Shown here in pieces: positions 34,491-43,661 of a stretch of 64,000 bases of DNA (positions within the stretch are counted from its first letter, which is position 1; each line of letters opens with the position of its first letter). Below the pieces are notes generated by a model. The model had not been told where the DNA came from and searched no databases. It was given only the letters and a program-made list of their open reading frames with translations. A program made the translations under genes and the position numbers. The DNA comes from Salegentibacter sp. Hel_I_6 (lineage in GTDB: Bacteria > Bacteroidota > Bacteroidia > Flavobacteriales > Flavobacteriaceae): contig NZ_JQNQ01000001.1 in the NCBI RefSeq assembly GCF_000745315.1, forward strand, positions 2,542,001 through 2,606,000. Reading direction: 5' to 3'.

Positions 34491-35779
34491 ACAAAAACTT
34501 CTAATATATTTTCCAGTGCCATTGCCCGTGAACCTTTAATTAGAATGCTGGAATTTTGAATTTCAGCCAGTTTCAAATGTTTTTTGATGTTTTCAGTATT
34601 CTCAAACTTGATGATATTTGGTCTTGAGGTGGTGGTTTTTTTGAATTTTTTACCTACCAGGTAGATCTCAGAAATGTTAGTGTTTTCAAGGAAATTCACA
34701 ATTACCTGGTGCTCAGTTTCTGAAGCAGCTCCCAATTCTCCCATATCACCTACAATTGCAATTTTGGTTGTATTAGTCTTTAAATTTTCAAAATAACCCA
34801 GGGCTGCCATCATACTTGTAGGATTAGCATTATAGGCATCTAAATAGATTTTATTGGAATTTTTGCCTTCAACTATTTGTGAGCGATTGTTAGAAGACTT
34901 ATAATTTTCTATGGCGTTTTTTATATCCTCAAATGGAACTTTAAAATACAAACCTATACACAGCGCAGCAGCCATGTTTTTAGCATTGTATGTGCCGTTT
35001 AACTGACTTGTGAATCTTGTATCATTAAAGATCAATTCTGCGGAATCTACGTTCTCAGGATAAGTTAGCTTTACCTGGGCTTTTCTATTGCTTCCAAAGG
35101 TGAAAGTGTGATTATAATTAACTTCCAATCTTTGAACTTCATCATCCAGGTTTAGAAAAATTAGTTTCTTATTTTCTTTTAAATGCCGGTATAATTCGGT
35201 TTTTGCCTGAATTACTCCTTCTAAACTTCCAAAACCTTCCAGGTGAGCCTTTCCGAAATTAGTTATAAAGCCATAATCTGGCATAGCTATATTAGATAAA
35301 AATTCAATTTCACCAGGGTGGTTTGCGCCCATTTCAATTAATCCCAATTCAGTTTCCTCATCCATAGCTAATAAGCTTAGTGGTACTCCAATATGGTTGT
35401 TGAGGTTGCCCTGGGTTGCAGTTACCTGGTATTTTTTAGAGAGTACATTATAAATTAGTTCCTTGGTAGTGGTTTTTCCATTACTACCGGTAATTCCTAT
35501 AATTGGGATTCCAAGAAATTTTCTATGGAATTTGGCCAATTTCTGAAGTGCTTCTAAGGTATCGTTTACTACAATATATTCCTTATCATTTAATGCGAAA
35601 GCTTTATCGTCTACTATAGCGCAAATAGCTCCATTCGCAATAGCCTGGGAAGCAAACTCGTTTCCATTAAAATTTTTTCCCTTTAAAGCGAAGAATACGC
35701 TTCCCGGTTTAATGTTTCGAGTATCTGTAGAGATTCCTGAACTAACTAGAAATCTTTGGTGAATAATTGCTGTTGTCAT
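34487..35779 (-). CDS. murF: UDP-N-acetylmuramoyl-tripeptide--D-alanyl-D-alanine ligase
   Basis: Cytosolic peptidoglycan enzyme of 430 residues that adds D-Ala-D-Ala to UDP-MurNAc-tripeptide with ATP. The N-terminal domain has the uridine-binding STDTRNIKPGSVFFALKG; the ATP loop is IIGITGSNGKTTTKEL (about 95-108); later marks are EMGANHPGEIEFLS, NFGKAHLEGFGS, LDAYNANPTSMMAAL and AIVGDMGELG. It lies 113 bases downstream of gldJ on the same strand with a terminator between, an arrangement seen in other flavobacteria. It overlaps the gene at 33870 by 4 bases tail to tail. Confidence 0.97.
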   Translation of the reverse strand: MTTAIIHQRFLVSSGISTDTRNIKPGSVFFALKGKNFNGNEFASQAIANGAICAIVDDKAFALNDKEYIVVNDTLEALQKLAKFHRKFLGIPIIGITGSNGKTTTKELIYNVLSKKYQVTATQGNLNNHIGVPLSLLAMDEETELGLIEMGANHPGEIEFLSNIAMPDYGFITNFGKAHLEGFGSLEGVIQAKTELYRHLKENKKLIFLNLDDEVQRLEVNYNHTFTFGSNRKAQVKLTYPENVDSAELIFNDTRFTSQLNGTYNAKNMAAALCIGLYFKVPFEDIKNAIENYKSSNNRSQIVEGKNSNKIYLDAYNANPTSMMAALGYFENLKTNTTKIAIVGDMGELGAASETEHQVIVNFLENTNISEIYLVGKKFKKTTTSRPNIIKFENTENIKKHLKLAEIQNSSILIKGSRAMALENILEVFV

Positions 35780-35836
35780 ATTAGGCTTTTTGTAGGCTTT
35801 AGTAAAGTTGTTATAGCGCTTCTAAAATAAAGCTAT

Positions 35837-35866
35837 AAAAAAAGCCCTAAATGAATAGGGCTTTTA
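35837..35866 (-). terminator. Rho-independent terminator after gldJ
   Basis: On the minus strand AAAGCCCTA pairs with TAGGGCTTT around a 6-base loop (TTCATT) and runs into a T stretch. It lies 27 bases after the gldJ stop and 58 bases before the murF start, so murF probably has its own promoter. Confidence 0.85.
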
Positions 35867-35892
35867 TCATAATTTTTAGAAGATTAGAATTT

Positions 35893-37590
35893 CTAATTTC
35901 TAGCTTTCTTATTATTATCTAAAGATTTAGATCCAACTCTAGACATTGCATTTCTAAATCCAATATAGTCTGTTGCCATATCTTGTGGGAAATATCTACG
36001 CTGCGCAGGGTCTAACCAGTATGCGCGATCTCTCCAGGAACCACCTTTATAAACTCTAACTTCATCGCTAATAAGCGTAGTTCTATCTTCAGAGTCATAG
36101 CCTCGTTGAGCAACTCCGGTACTGTCCTGGGTAGCTGCAACATTGTAAGTTGGGGAGTTGTACATGCGTTGCCCATCTTCATCAGCATCCTGAAATGCCT
36201 GATAATAGCGAGAAGAGCTCTTGTCTCCATCTCTATAATTACGTTGATCGCTATCTGTATAGTTAGTTCTCATGTAAGTATCTTCCTCAGTCACCGGTAT
36301 TTGTGCTATATCTCCAGGATAAGCTCTGGCAACTAATCTTCCAGTAGCCAAAGTATCAAATTCAATTTCATCAACTCCAACTACTTTTACCGATCCGTCT
36401 TCGTTAATAGCATTTTTTGTATAAACATTACCTCTGTAATAGTTGAAGTCGTTAAATTCATCATCAACTATAGGACGATATACGTCGGCCACCCATTCTG
36501 AAACATTTCCGGCCATATCATAAAGGCCAAAATCGTTTGGTTCGTAAGATTTAACTTCTGCAGTAATATCGGCGCCATCATCACTCCAACCTGCAATCCC
36601 ACCGTAATCTCCGGCACCTTGTTTAAAGTTGGCTAACTGGTCTCCCTGTCTTTTTACATCTCCAGAGCGGGTATATTGCCCATCCCAAGGATATTTTTTT
36701 CTTCCTCTATATACATTGTAATCTCTAATTCCTACTAAAGAAGATGCTGCATATTCCCATTCAGCTTCCGTTGGTAAACGATATTCTGGTAGTAAAACTC
36801 CATCTTTACGTTGCACATAAGTTTGCCCGCCAAGAGCATTTCCTTCTGCATCGGTATTTTGATTGCTAATCCTATCCTGAGTTTCGTCACCTCCCTGGCT
36901 AATTTCAGTATTACCTCCATAGGCCTGACTTGGAGCATTTAGATAGGTTTCGGTATTAAAAGTAGTACCAGCCTGCACATCTGTATATCTAGCACCTTCT
37001 TTTGTATAACCACCTTCTTCTAAAAGAAGCTCGTTTACTCTGTCTGTTCTCCATTTACTAAATTCCACAGCCTGTATCCAGCTCACACCAACTACTGGAT
37101 AATTTCCATAAGCAGGGTGACGTAAATAATTATTTACCATAGTTTCGTTGTAACCAAGACGGTTTCTCCAAACAAGAGTATCTGGCACGGCACCATTATA
37201 AATATTTCTAAAATTTTCCTGCGTTGGAGGGAAAACTTTCTTTAACCAATCAAGGTATTCCATATACATCATATTGGTTACCTCGGTTTCGTCCATATAG
37301 AAAGACTGAACATGCTGCTGAGTAGGCGTATTGTTCCAGTCATGCATAACATCGTCCTGCACCTGTCCCATAGTAAAAGTTCCGCCTTCTACAAAAACAA
37401 GTCCTGGTCCGGTTTCCTGTTCTTTATAATCTGTGTTGTATTGAAATCCACCTTCGTCTGAATTAATGTCCCAACCAGTTGCCCTGGAGTTCTTGTCGTA
37501 GTTCTGGGAATTATTACAGCTTAGTAAACCAACGCCAAAAACGAGGGTTAAAAAGGCTCTAAAAGCAATATTGATTCTCATATTCATCAT
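35893..37590 (-). CDS. gldJ: Gliding motility / T9SS lipoprotein GldJ
   Basis: Outer-membrane-associated lipoprotein of 565 residues, needed in Flavobacterium for gliding and type IX secretion. The signal peptide ends GLLSC. The body is a formylglycine-generating-enzyme-like (SUMF1) domain: PGLVFVEGGTFTMGQVQDDV, FYMDETEVTNMMYMEYLDWL, YPVVGVSWIQAVEFSKW, YRLPTEAEWEYAA, YDMAGNVSEWVADVY and VYKGGSWRDRAYWLDPAQR. GldJ and its paralogue GldK share this fold but are structural parts. ATG codons at 37590, 37587 and 37581 are alternatives; an AAAAGAG lies just before the first. A -7 box is at 37665-37672. murF follows; porV is divergent at 38010. Confidence 0.95.
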   Translation of the reverse strand: MMNMRINIAFRAFLTLVFGVGLLSCNNSQNYDKNSRATGWDINSDEGGFQYNTDYKEQETGPGLVFVEGGTFTMGQVQDDVMHDWNNTPTQQHVQSFYMDETEVTNMMYMEYLDWLKKVFPPTQENFRNIYNGAVPDTLVWRNRLGYNETMVNNYLRHPAYGNYPVVGVSWIQAVEFSKWRTDRVNELLLEEGGYTKEGARYTDVQAGTTFNTETYLNAPSQAYGGNTEISQGGDETQDRISNQNTDAEGNALGGQTYVQRKDGVLLPEYRLPTEAEWEYAASSLVGIRDYNVYRGRKKYPWDGQYTRSGDVKRQGDQLANFKQGAGDYGGIAGWSDDGADITAEVKSYEPNDFGLYDMAGNVSEWVADVYRPIVDDEFNDFNYYRGNVYTKNAINEDGSVKVVGVDEIEFDTLATGRLVARAYPGDIAQIPVTEEDTYMRTNYTDSDQRNYRDGDKSSSRYYQAFQDADEDGQRMYNSPTYNVAATQDSTGVAQRGYDSEDRTTLISDEVRVYKGGSWRDRAYWLDPAQRRYFPQDMATDYIGFRNAMSRVGSKSLDNNKKARN

Positions 37591-37664
37591 CTCTTTTGGT
37601 AGAAATATTAGGCTTTGCAATATAGTAATTAACGCTAAAAGTACAAGTTTATTTTATGTTCTGT

Positions 37665-37672
37665 CAAAGCTA
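37665..37672 (-). promoter_or_regulatory. -7 box of gldJ
   Basis: Minus strand TAGCTTTG matches TAnnTTTG, about 75 bases before the gldJ start. Confidence 0.4.
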
Positions 37673-37985
37673 CTAGTTTACCTTAAAACCCTGATCACCT
37701 TAGGGCTTAGGATAAGGAAGGCTCTTTTGAAACTCTTATTTACTGTTTGTGCTCACTTCTGGTTAGCCAATAAAGCAGCAAAATTAAATGTTTTTTATTT
37801 AATTGTAGGTTGCTAAGCTTAAAAAAGTATTGAAAATACGAAACATACAATATTTTAGCCTTTCTGGAGTTGTAATAAATCTACTCTTATTAAATTTATT
37901 TTATTTTAAAAAACTGGAAAGGAGTTTCTAACAGTTCTTTATATGAAATTAAACTTAAGGTTTTTTCTTAACAAGATTATTAGTA

Positions 37986-37993
37986 TATATTTG
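37986..37993 (+). promoter_or_regulatory. -7 box of porV
   Basis: TATATTTG matches TAnnTTTG, 17 bases before the porV ATG; the leader would be about 10 bases. Confidence 0.5.
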
Positions 37994-38009
37994 TTAATCA
38001 TTAACTAAT

Positions 38010-39167
38010 ATGATGAAAAAAATTACAATATTTTTTCTTGGGCTTGCTTTGGTCTCTCAACTTAAAGTGAATGCCCAGGAGGAAAGGGATAGAGTTATTA
38101 CTACTGCTGTTCCTTTTTTACTAGTAGCTGCCGATGCCAGAGCGGCTGGGATGGGTGACCAGGGAGTTGCAACTTCTCCAGACGCTTTTTCCCAACAATG
38201 GAACCCTGCAAAATACGCTTTCGCTACTAGTGAGCACGGCATAGGAGTCTCTTATACACCTTATTTAAGTGATATTGTAAATGATATTTTCCTTGGAAAT
38301 ATAAATTACTACCAACGCATTGATGATAGAAGTGCATTTGCATCCAGTTTAAGATATTTCAGTTTAGGCAGTATACAGCGAAGAGATAGTTTTGAGCAGG
38401 AGCCTTTGTTGGTTAATCCCAATGAGTTAACCTTTGATCTATCCTATTCATTGCAATTAAGCGATAATATAGCAATGGCTGTTGCCGGGCGTTATTTGCG
38501 TTCAGATCTTGGTTTGCAAGATGAAGAAGATTTGGGGGCGGCCAATAGTTTTGGTGTTGATATCGCAGCATTCTATAGGAGCAACCAAATGGTTTTTTCA
38601 GGTTTTGACGGAGTATGGAAAGCGGGGGCTAATATTTCCAATATTGGGCCTAAGATGAAATATGATGATGCTGGACAGGAAAATTTTATACCAACTAATT
38701 TAAAAGTAGGTACAGGTTTCGATTTTATATTTGATATAGAAAATCGGTTAGGAGCATATGTTGAATTTAATAAACTTCTGGTTCCAACGCCAAGAGATTT
38801 TAATGATGATGGCGTTATAGATTCTGAAGATGATGCTGAATATAATGATATAGGTGCCATTGAAGGAATTTTCACTTCCTGGGGCGATGCGCCAGGTGGT
38901 TTGGCAGAAGAACTAAGGGAAGTTACCTGGGCTCTTGGAGCAGAATATTTGTACCGTAATGCTTTTGCTTTTCGTGCAGGTTATTTTAGTGAGAGTTTAA
39001 CTAAAGGCTCAAGAAGGTTTGCTTCTTTTGGAGCAGGCTTTAAATATGAACAGGTGAACATAGATATATCTTATTTATTTTCTACCTCGCCGGTTCCGAG
39101 TCCATTAGAGGGAACTTTGCGCTTTGGACTTACTTTTAACTTTGGAGATCAATACCCAACTTACTAA
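38010..39167 (+). CDS. porV: Type IX secretion outer-membrane protein PorV (LptO)
   Basis: A 385-residue outer-membrane beta-barrel of the FadL-like PorV family. In T9SS it carries cargo from the translocon to the PorU attachment complex. It has a signal peptide ending in VNAQEE and the family start VITTAVPFLLVAADARAAGMGDQGVATSPDAFSQ in pieces, then WNPAKYAFA and repeated barrel strands ending FGLTFNFGDQYPTY. An insertion with DFNDDGVIDSEDD looks like a calcium-binding loop. It is followed by cdd and pdhA as in Flavobacterium, but the porU gene usually upstream is missing here. Confidence 0.95.
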   Translation: MMKKITIFFLGLALVSQLKVNAQEERDRVITTAVPFLLVAADARAAGMGDQGVATSPDAFSQQWNPAKYAFATSEHGIGVSYTPYLSDIVNDIFLGNINYYQRIDDRSAFASSLRYFSLGSIQRRDSFEQEPLLVNPNELTFDLSYSLQLSDNIAMAVAGRYLRSDLGLQDEEDLGAANSFGVDIAAFYRSNQMVFSGFDGVWKAGANISNIGPKMKYDDAGQENFIPTNLKVGTGFDFIFDIENRLGAYVEFNKLLVPTPRDFNDDGVIDSEDDAEYNDIGAIEGIFTSWGDAPGGLAEELREVTWALGAEYLYRNAFAFRAGYFSESLTKGSRRFASFGAGFKYEQVNIDISYLFSTSPVPSPLEGTLRFGLTFNFGDQYPTY

Positions 39168-39245
39168 ATAGCATTATTATATCAGTTTATTAATAATTGG
39201 TTGCTTTAAAGGTTTCCATTATCTTTCCGCTTCAATAATTTTTAT

Positions 39246-39728
39246 ATGAAACCATTAAAAGTCACCTCCAACTTTGAGGTATATGATTCTATAGAAGAAC
39301 TTCCTCAGGATATTCAGACCTTGATGCGTAAAGCGATAAGTACTCGTGATGATGCTTATGCTCCCTATTCTCAATTTAAAGTTGGCGCCGCGCTAGCTTT
39401 AGACAATAATGAAATTGTAATAGGAAGCAACCAGGAAAATGCATCTTATCCCTCTGGATTGTGTGCAGAACGTACTGCAATTTATTACGCCGGTGCCGCC
39501 TATCCTGAAGCTAAAATTCAAAATATCGCGATTTCCGCAAAATCCATGAAACATAAAGTTGAGGCTGCTGTACCGCCATGTGGCGCTTGTAGACAGGCTT
39601 TGGTGGAATATGAGGTGAAGCAGGAAGCTAATATTGCGGTGTATTTTATGGGGGAGAGTGGCCAGGTAATGAAGGCGAATTCTATAAAAGATTTATTACC
39701 TTTAATTTTTGATAATTCAGTCTTATAA
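39246..39728 (+). CDS. cdd: Cytidine deaminase
   Basis: Cytosolic pyrimidine-salvage enzyme of 160 residues that deaminates (deoxy)cytidine to (deoxy)uridine. The zinc site is complete: C73 and the proton shuttle E75 in LCAERTAI, and C112/C115 in PPCGACRQ. AYAPYSQFKVGAAL is the usual substrate-side segment. It lies between porV and pdhA on the same strand, with gaps of 78 and 108 bases, a neighbourhood shared with other flavobacteria and without evident functional meaning. Confidence 0.96.
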   Translation: MKPLKVTSNFEVYDSIEELPQDIQTLMRKAISTRDDAYAPYSQFKVGAALALDNNEIVIGSNQENASYPSGLCAERTAIYYAGAAYPEAKIQNIAISAKSMKHKVEAAVPPCGACRQALVEYEVKQEANIAVYFMGESGQVMKANSIKDLLPLIFDNSVL

Positions 39729-39737
39729 CGTTTTCGT

Positions 39738-39745
39738 TATTTTTG
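39738..39745 (+). promoter_or_regulatory. -7 box of pdhA-pdhC
   Basis: TATTTTTG matches TAnnTTTG, about 90 bases before the pdhA start and 10 bases after the cdd stop. Confidence 0.35.
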
Positions 39746-39836
39746 CTTGAAAACTGTTTTCCATTCTTATTGAAAATAGTATTTTTGTTATCCGCCTGGC
39801 AAAACCTATCTGTCTGGCCTAAAATTAATAAGTTAA

Positions 39837-40838
39837 ATGAAGAAAGTAACAAAAGCCACGTATTTAAAGTGGTACGAGGATATGCTGTTTTGGCGTAAAT
39901 TTGAAGATAAACTTGCGCAAGTTTACATTCAGCAGAAAGTGAGAGGTTTTTTGCATTTGTATAATGGGCAGGAAGCTATTTTGGCGGGAGCCCTTCATGT
40001 AATGGACCTGGAGAAGGATAAAATGATCACCGCTTATCGTAACCACGTGCAGCCAATTGGTTTAGGAGTAGATCCTAAGCGTGTTATGGCAGAACTTTAC
40101 GGGAAAGCAACGGGAACTTCACAGGGACTTGGTGGCTCTATGCATATTTTTTCTAAAGAACATAACTTTTATGGAGGTCACGGGATTGTAGGAGGACAAA
40201 TTCCTCTTGGTGCCGGCCTTGCATTTGCAGACAAGTACTTTAAAAGAGATGCGGTAACCCTTACCTTTCTTGGAGATGGTGCTGCTAGACAGGGATCGCT
40301 GCATGAAACCTTAAATATGGCCGTAAAATGGAATTTACCGGTTGTATTTTGTGTGGAAAATAACGGTTACGCGATGGGAACATCTGTGGCCAGAACCTCT
40401 AAAGGGACAGATATCTGGAAACTTGGTAATGGTTACGAAATGCCTTGTGGACCTGTAGATGCTATGGATCCTACCAAAGTTGCAGAAGCTTTAGACGAAG
40501 CGATTAAAAGAGCAAGAAAAGGTGACGGTCCTACATTTTTAGAAATGAAAACTTACCGTTACAGAGGTCACTCCATGAGTGATGCTCAGAAATATAGAAC
40601 AAAAGATGAAGTTGCAGAATATCAGGAATTAGATCCAATCACTAAGGTGTTGAATATAATTAAGGATAAGAAGTACGCTTCAGAAGATGAAATAAAAGAG
40701 ATCAACAAACGCGTTAAGGATAAAGTATCTGAATGTGAGAAATTTGCTGAAGAGTCAGATTTCCCTGAAAAGAACGTAATGTATGATGTTGTTTACGAAC
40801 AGGAAGATTATCCGTTTTTAGCACATAAACCTCAATAA
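39837..40838 (+). CDS. pdhA: Pyruvate dehydrogenase E1 component, alpha subunit
   Basis: A 333-residue subunit that, with a beta subunit, decarboxylates pyruvate and loads acetyl groups onto the E2 lipoyl arm. The thiamine diphosphate motif runs from FLGDGAARQGSLHET to VVFCVENNGYAMGT. GSMHIFSKEHNFYGGHGIVG and YRYRGHSMSDAQKYR are the usual E1-alpha phosphorylation-loop and active-site regions. The stop is 3 bases before pdhC. The beta subunit gene is not next to it. Confidence 0.96.
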   Translation: MKKVTKATYLKWYEDMLFWRKFEDKLAQVYIQQKVRGFLHLYNGQEAILAGALHVMDLEKDKMITAYRNHVQPIGLGVDPKRVMAELYGKATGTSQGLGGSMHIFSKEHNFYGGHGIVGGQIPLGAGLAFADKYFKRDAVTLTFLGDGAARQGSLHETLNMAVKWNLPVVFCVENNGYAMGTSVARTSKGTDIWKLGNGYEMPCGPVDAMDPTKVAEALDEAIKRARKGDGPTFLEMKTYRYRGHSMSDAQKYRTKDEVAEYQELDPITKVLNIIKDKKYASEDEIKEINKRVKDKVSECEKFAEESDFPEKNVMYDVVYEQEDYPFLAHKPQ

Positions 40839-40841
40839 ATT

Positions 40842-42533
40842 ATGGCAGAAGTAATCAATATGCCGCGTTTGAGCGACACCATGGAAGAAGGTGTTGTAGC
40901 GAAGTGGCTAAAACAAAAAGGTGATAAAGTAGAAGAAGGAGATATCCTTGCTGAAATAGAAACCGATAAAGCTACGATGGAGTTTGAATCTTTCTACGAT
41001 GGAACACTATTGCATATTGGTATCGAGGAGGGGGAAACCGCACCGGTAGATACTTTGCTTGCCATTATTGGAGAAGAGGGCGAAGATATTTCTGAATTGA
41101 TCAAAGGCGGTGGAGATGCCGACGATGATGAAAAAGACGAAAAAAAGGATAAAAAAGAAGAGGAGTCAGATTCTGATAAAGACGAAGACGATACCGATGG
41201 TGAAGACGAAGCTGATAGCGATGGAGACGGTGAAGATGGAATCCCTGAAGGGGTAGAGATCATTACCATGCCTCGCCTAAGTGATACTATGGAAGAAGGT
41301 ACCGTGGCATCCTGGCTTAAAAAGGAAGGTGATAAAGTAGAAGAAGGAGATATTCTTGCCGAGATCGAAACCGATAAGGCAACTATGGAATTCGAATCTT
41401 TCTACGAAGGGACTTTGCTTAAAATTGGTCTTGAAGAAGGTGAAACTGCCAAGGTAGATAGCCTTTTAGCAATTATTGGTCCTGAAGGAACTGATGTTTC
41501 TAATGTTTCAGTAGACGGGAAATCAAAAAAGAAATCTTCTGAAAAATCTGATAAGAAAGACGATAAAAAGGAGGATAAGTCTGAAGAAAAAGAAGAAAGT
41601 AAATCTTCAGAAGATAAATCTTCTAAAACTACAAAAGACGGCGGAAGAATTTTTGCCTCGCCACTTGCCAAGAAAATGGCAGAAGATAAAGGTATAGATC
41701 TATCAGATGTTGAAGGTAGCGGCGGCAATGGTCGTATCGTGAAAAAAGATATCGAAGATTATAAGCCTTCAGAAAAACCAGCTGAAGCAAAATCGGCCGG
41801 AAAAGAAGAAGCTGCTTCGGCTGCGCCACAACCTTATGTGCCTGCAGGAGAAGAAAGTTTTGAAGAGATTAAAAACTCTCAAATGCGTAAAACCATTGCG
41901 AAAAGACTTGGGGAATCTAAGTTTAACGCACCGCATTACTACCTAACTATAGAAGTTGATATGAGTAATGCAATGGCTTCACGAAAGCAAATTAATGAAA
42001 TGCCAGACGTTAAAGTTTCTTTTAACGATATGGTGATTAAAGCAAGTGCAATGGCGCTTCGTAAGCACCCACAAGTAAATAGCCAATGGACAGGTGAGAG
42101 CATGAAAATTGCCAAACACATTCATATGGGAGTCGCTGTGGCGGTAGAAGAAGGTCTTGTAGTTCCTGTTTTAAAATTTGCCGATCAAATGTCTATGACC
42201 CAAATTGGGAATAATGTAAAAGACGTTGCCGGTAAAGCCAGAAACAAGAAATTGCAGCCAAAAGATATGGAAGGTAGTACTTTTACTGTATCTAACCTTG
42301 GAATGTTTGGTATTGTTGAGTTTACAAGTATCATTAATCAACCAAACTCCGCAATTCTTTCTGTAGGAACTATTGTTGAAAAACCAGTAGTGAAGAATGG
42401 AGAGATTGTAGTAGGGAATACTATGAAATTGACTCTTGCCTGCGACCATAGAACGGTAGACGGTGCTACCGGAGCTGCATTCTTAAAAACTTTAAAAACC
42501 TACATGGAGAATCCGGTAACGATGTTAGCGTAA
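40842..42533 (+). CDS. pdhC: Pyruvate dehydrogenase E2, dihydrolipoyl acetyltransferase
   Basis: A 563-residue core protein of the complex. It has two lipoyl domains (about 1-80 and 138-215) with lipoyl lysines K43 and K179 in identical ETDKATMEFES motifs, joined by a very acidic linker (about 90-133). A second charged, Ser/Lys/Glu-rich linker leads to the peripheral-subunit-binding domain (FASPLAKKMAEDKGIDLSDV) and the catalytic domain, which ends with DHRTVDGATGAAF, where H536 and D540 are catalytic. The two lipoyl domains are nearly identical in protein sequence. It is co-transcribed with pdhA and followed by a terminator at 42562-42589. Confidence 0.97.
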   Translation: MAEVINMPRLSDTMEEGVVAKWLKQKGDKVEEGDILAEIETDKATMEFESFYDGTLLHIGIEEGETAPVDTLLAIIGEEGEDISELIKGGGDADDDEKDEKKDKKEEESDSDKDEDDTDGEDEADSDGDGEDGIPEGVEIITMPRLSDTMEEGTVASWLKKEGDKVEEGDILAEIETDKATMEFESFYEGTLLKIGLEEGETAKVDSLLAIIGPEGTDVSNVSVDGKSKKKSSEKSDKKDDKKEDKSEEKEESKSSEDKSSKTTKDGGRIFASPLAKKMAEDKGIDLSDVEGSGGNGRIVKKDIEDYKPSEKPAEAKSAGKEEAASAAPQPYVPAGEESFEEIKNSQMRKTIAKRLGESKFNAPHYYLTIEVDMSNAMASRKQINEMPDVKVSFNDMVIKASAMALRKHPQVNSQWTGESMKIAKHIHMGVAVAVEEGLVVPVLKFADQMSMTQIGNNVKDVAGKARNKKLQPKDMEGSTFTVSNLGMFGIVEFTSIINQPNSAILSVGTIVEKPVVKNGEIVVGNTMKLTLACDHRTVDGATGAAFLKTLKTYMENPVTMLA

Positions 42534-42561
42534 ATCCATACAAATAGAATATCTAATTATT

Positions 42562-42589
42562 AAATCCCGCACTCTTGCGGGATTTTTTT
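42562..42589 (+). terminator. Rho-independent terminator after pdhC
   Basis: AAATCCCGCA (42562-42571) pairs perfectly with TGCGGGATTT (42576-42585) around a CTCT loop, followed by T to 42589. The next gene starts only 12 bases later. Confidence 0.93.
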
Positions 42590-42601
42590 ATCTTTAGCAG
42601 T

Positions 42602-43594
42602 ATGAGAAAAATCAATTATATTTTTACCCTGTTAGCCGCTTTTTTCCTTATTTCCTCCTGCGGAAATTCACAAGCGGTTCAAGCCACACAAGAAGTACAA
42701 ACCACTTTAAACGCCAATGTTAAGCACGCTGAAGTTGAAGATTTACTCTATTATTTATCTTCAGACGAATTAAAGGGAAGAGAAACCGGTACCGAAGGAA
42801 TTGAATTGGCAGCCCAAAGAATAGAGAACATTTTTAAAGAAAATGGTATTCAGGAATATTTTGAAACCTATAGGCATAATTTTGAAATTGATGGTGTAGA
42901 AGGTTTTAATGTAGTTGGAATGCTGGAGGGGAATGATCCTAAGCTTAAAGATGAATTTATTATTCTTGGTGCCCATTATGATCATATTGGTATTCAAGAG
43001 CCGGTAGATGGTGATTCTATCGCCAATGGTGCTAACGATAATGCTGCGGGAACTGTAGCGGTGGTAGAATTGGCGAAAAAATTTGCTGAGATAGATGATA
43101 ACAAGCGAAGCATAATGTTTGTATTATTTTCTGCGGAAGAAATGGGTCTCGTAGGAGCAAGAGAAATAGCACAACAACTCAAAGAAGATAAGCTTGATCT
43201 TTACACGCTGTTCAATTTTGAAATGATTGGTGTGCCTATGAATGATAAAGATTATATAGGTTATCTCACCGGTTACGAAAATTCTAATTTTGCTGAAAAA
43301 TTCAATGAATATTCAGGGGAGAAAGTACTGGGATTTCTACCACAGGCTAAAGAATACAATTTGTTTAAGCGAAGTGATAATTACCCGTTTTTCGAAGAAT
43401 TTAATGTGCCGGCGCAAACAATTTCGACCTTCGATTTTACCAATTACGATTATTACCACCACGTAGCCGATGAAGCCGAAAAACTTGATGTGGCGCATAT
43501 GACCAATGTTATAGAGAGCGTTATTCCTGGAATACTAAAAATGGCAAATACCGCAGAAAAAGAAATAAAACTAAATCAGCAGGATTCCAAATAA
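42602..43594 (+). CDS. M28-family zinc aminopeptidase, lipoprotein
   Basis: A 330-residue exported metallopeptidase. The lipobox is FLISSC. The M28 metal ligands appear in order: His in ILGAHYDHIG, Asp in NGANDNAAGT, the Glu pair in FSAEEMGLVG, a further acidic residue in LFNFEMIGVP, and the last His in YDYYHHVADE. It should trim amino acids from peptides in the periplasm or at the cell surface. The ATG at 42602 is chosen since the longer frame begins inside the pdhC terminator. It is single, 67 bases before the SDR gene. Confidence 0.92.
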   Translation: MRKINYIFTLLAAFFLISSCGNSQAVQATQEVQTTLNANVKHAEVEDLLYYLSSDELKGRETGTEGIELAAQRIENIFKENGIQEYFETYRHNFEIDGVEGFNVVGMLEGNDPKLKDEFIILGAHYDHIGIQEPVDGDSIANGANDNAAGTVAVVELAKKFAEIDDNKRSIMFVLFSAEEMGLVGAREIAQQLKEDKLDLYTLFNFEMIGVPMNDKDYIGYLTGYENSNFAEKFNEYSGEKVLGFLPQAKEYNLFKRSDNYPFFEEFNVPAQTISTFDFTNYDYYHHVADEAEKLDVAHMTNVIESVIPGILKMANTAEKEIKLNQQDSK

Positions 43595-43661
43595 TAGTAA
43601 TAAAGTTGAAATAGGAGTCCGTTAGAAATTTACTTAATTGAGATCAAAAGACTATTAAAAA

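Larger units (their letters stand above)
37591..38009. other. Divergent control region between gldJ and porV
   Basis: A 419-base gap. It holds a minus-strand -7 box TAGCTTTG (37665-37672) for gldJ and a plus-strand -7 box TATATTTG (37986-37993) for porV. No part of porU, the large peptidase gene that lies between gldJ and porV in other flavobacteria, is recognisable. A short open frame at 37571-37816 has no recognisable content. Confidence 0.6.

Noticed and set aside
37571..37816. 81-codon plus-strand frame between gldJ and porV
   Set aside because: Overlaps the gldJ start, covers its promoter region on the other strand, and shows no similarity to porU or any known family.
41402..41728. Minus-strand open frame rich in Ser opposite pdhC
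   Set aside because: It mirrors the Lys/Glu/Asp/Ser codons of the E2 linkers; its composition is an antisense artefact. The same holds for 40994-41269.
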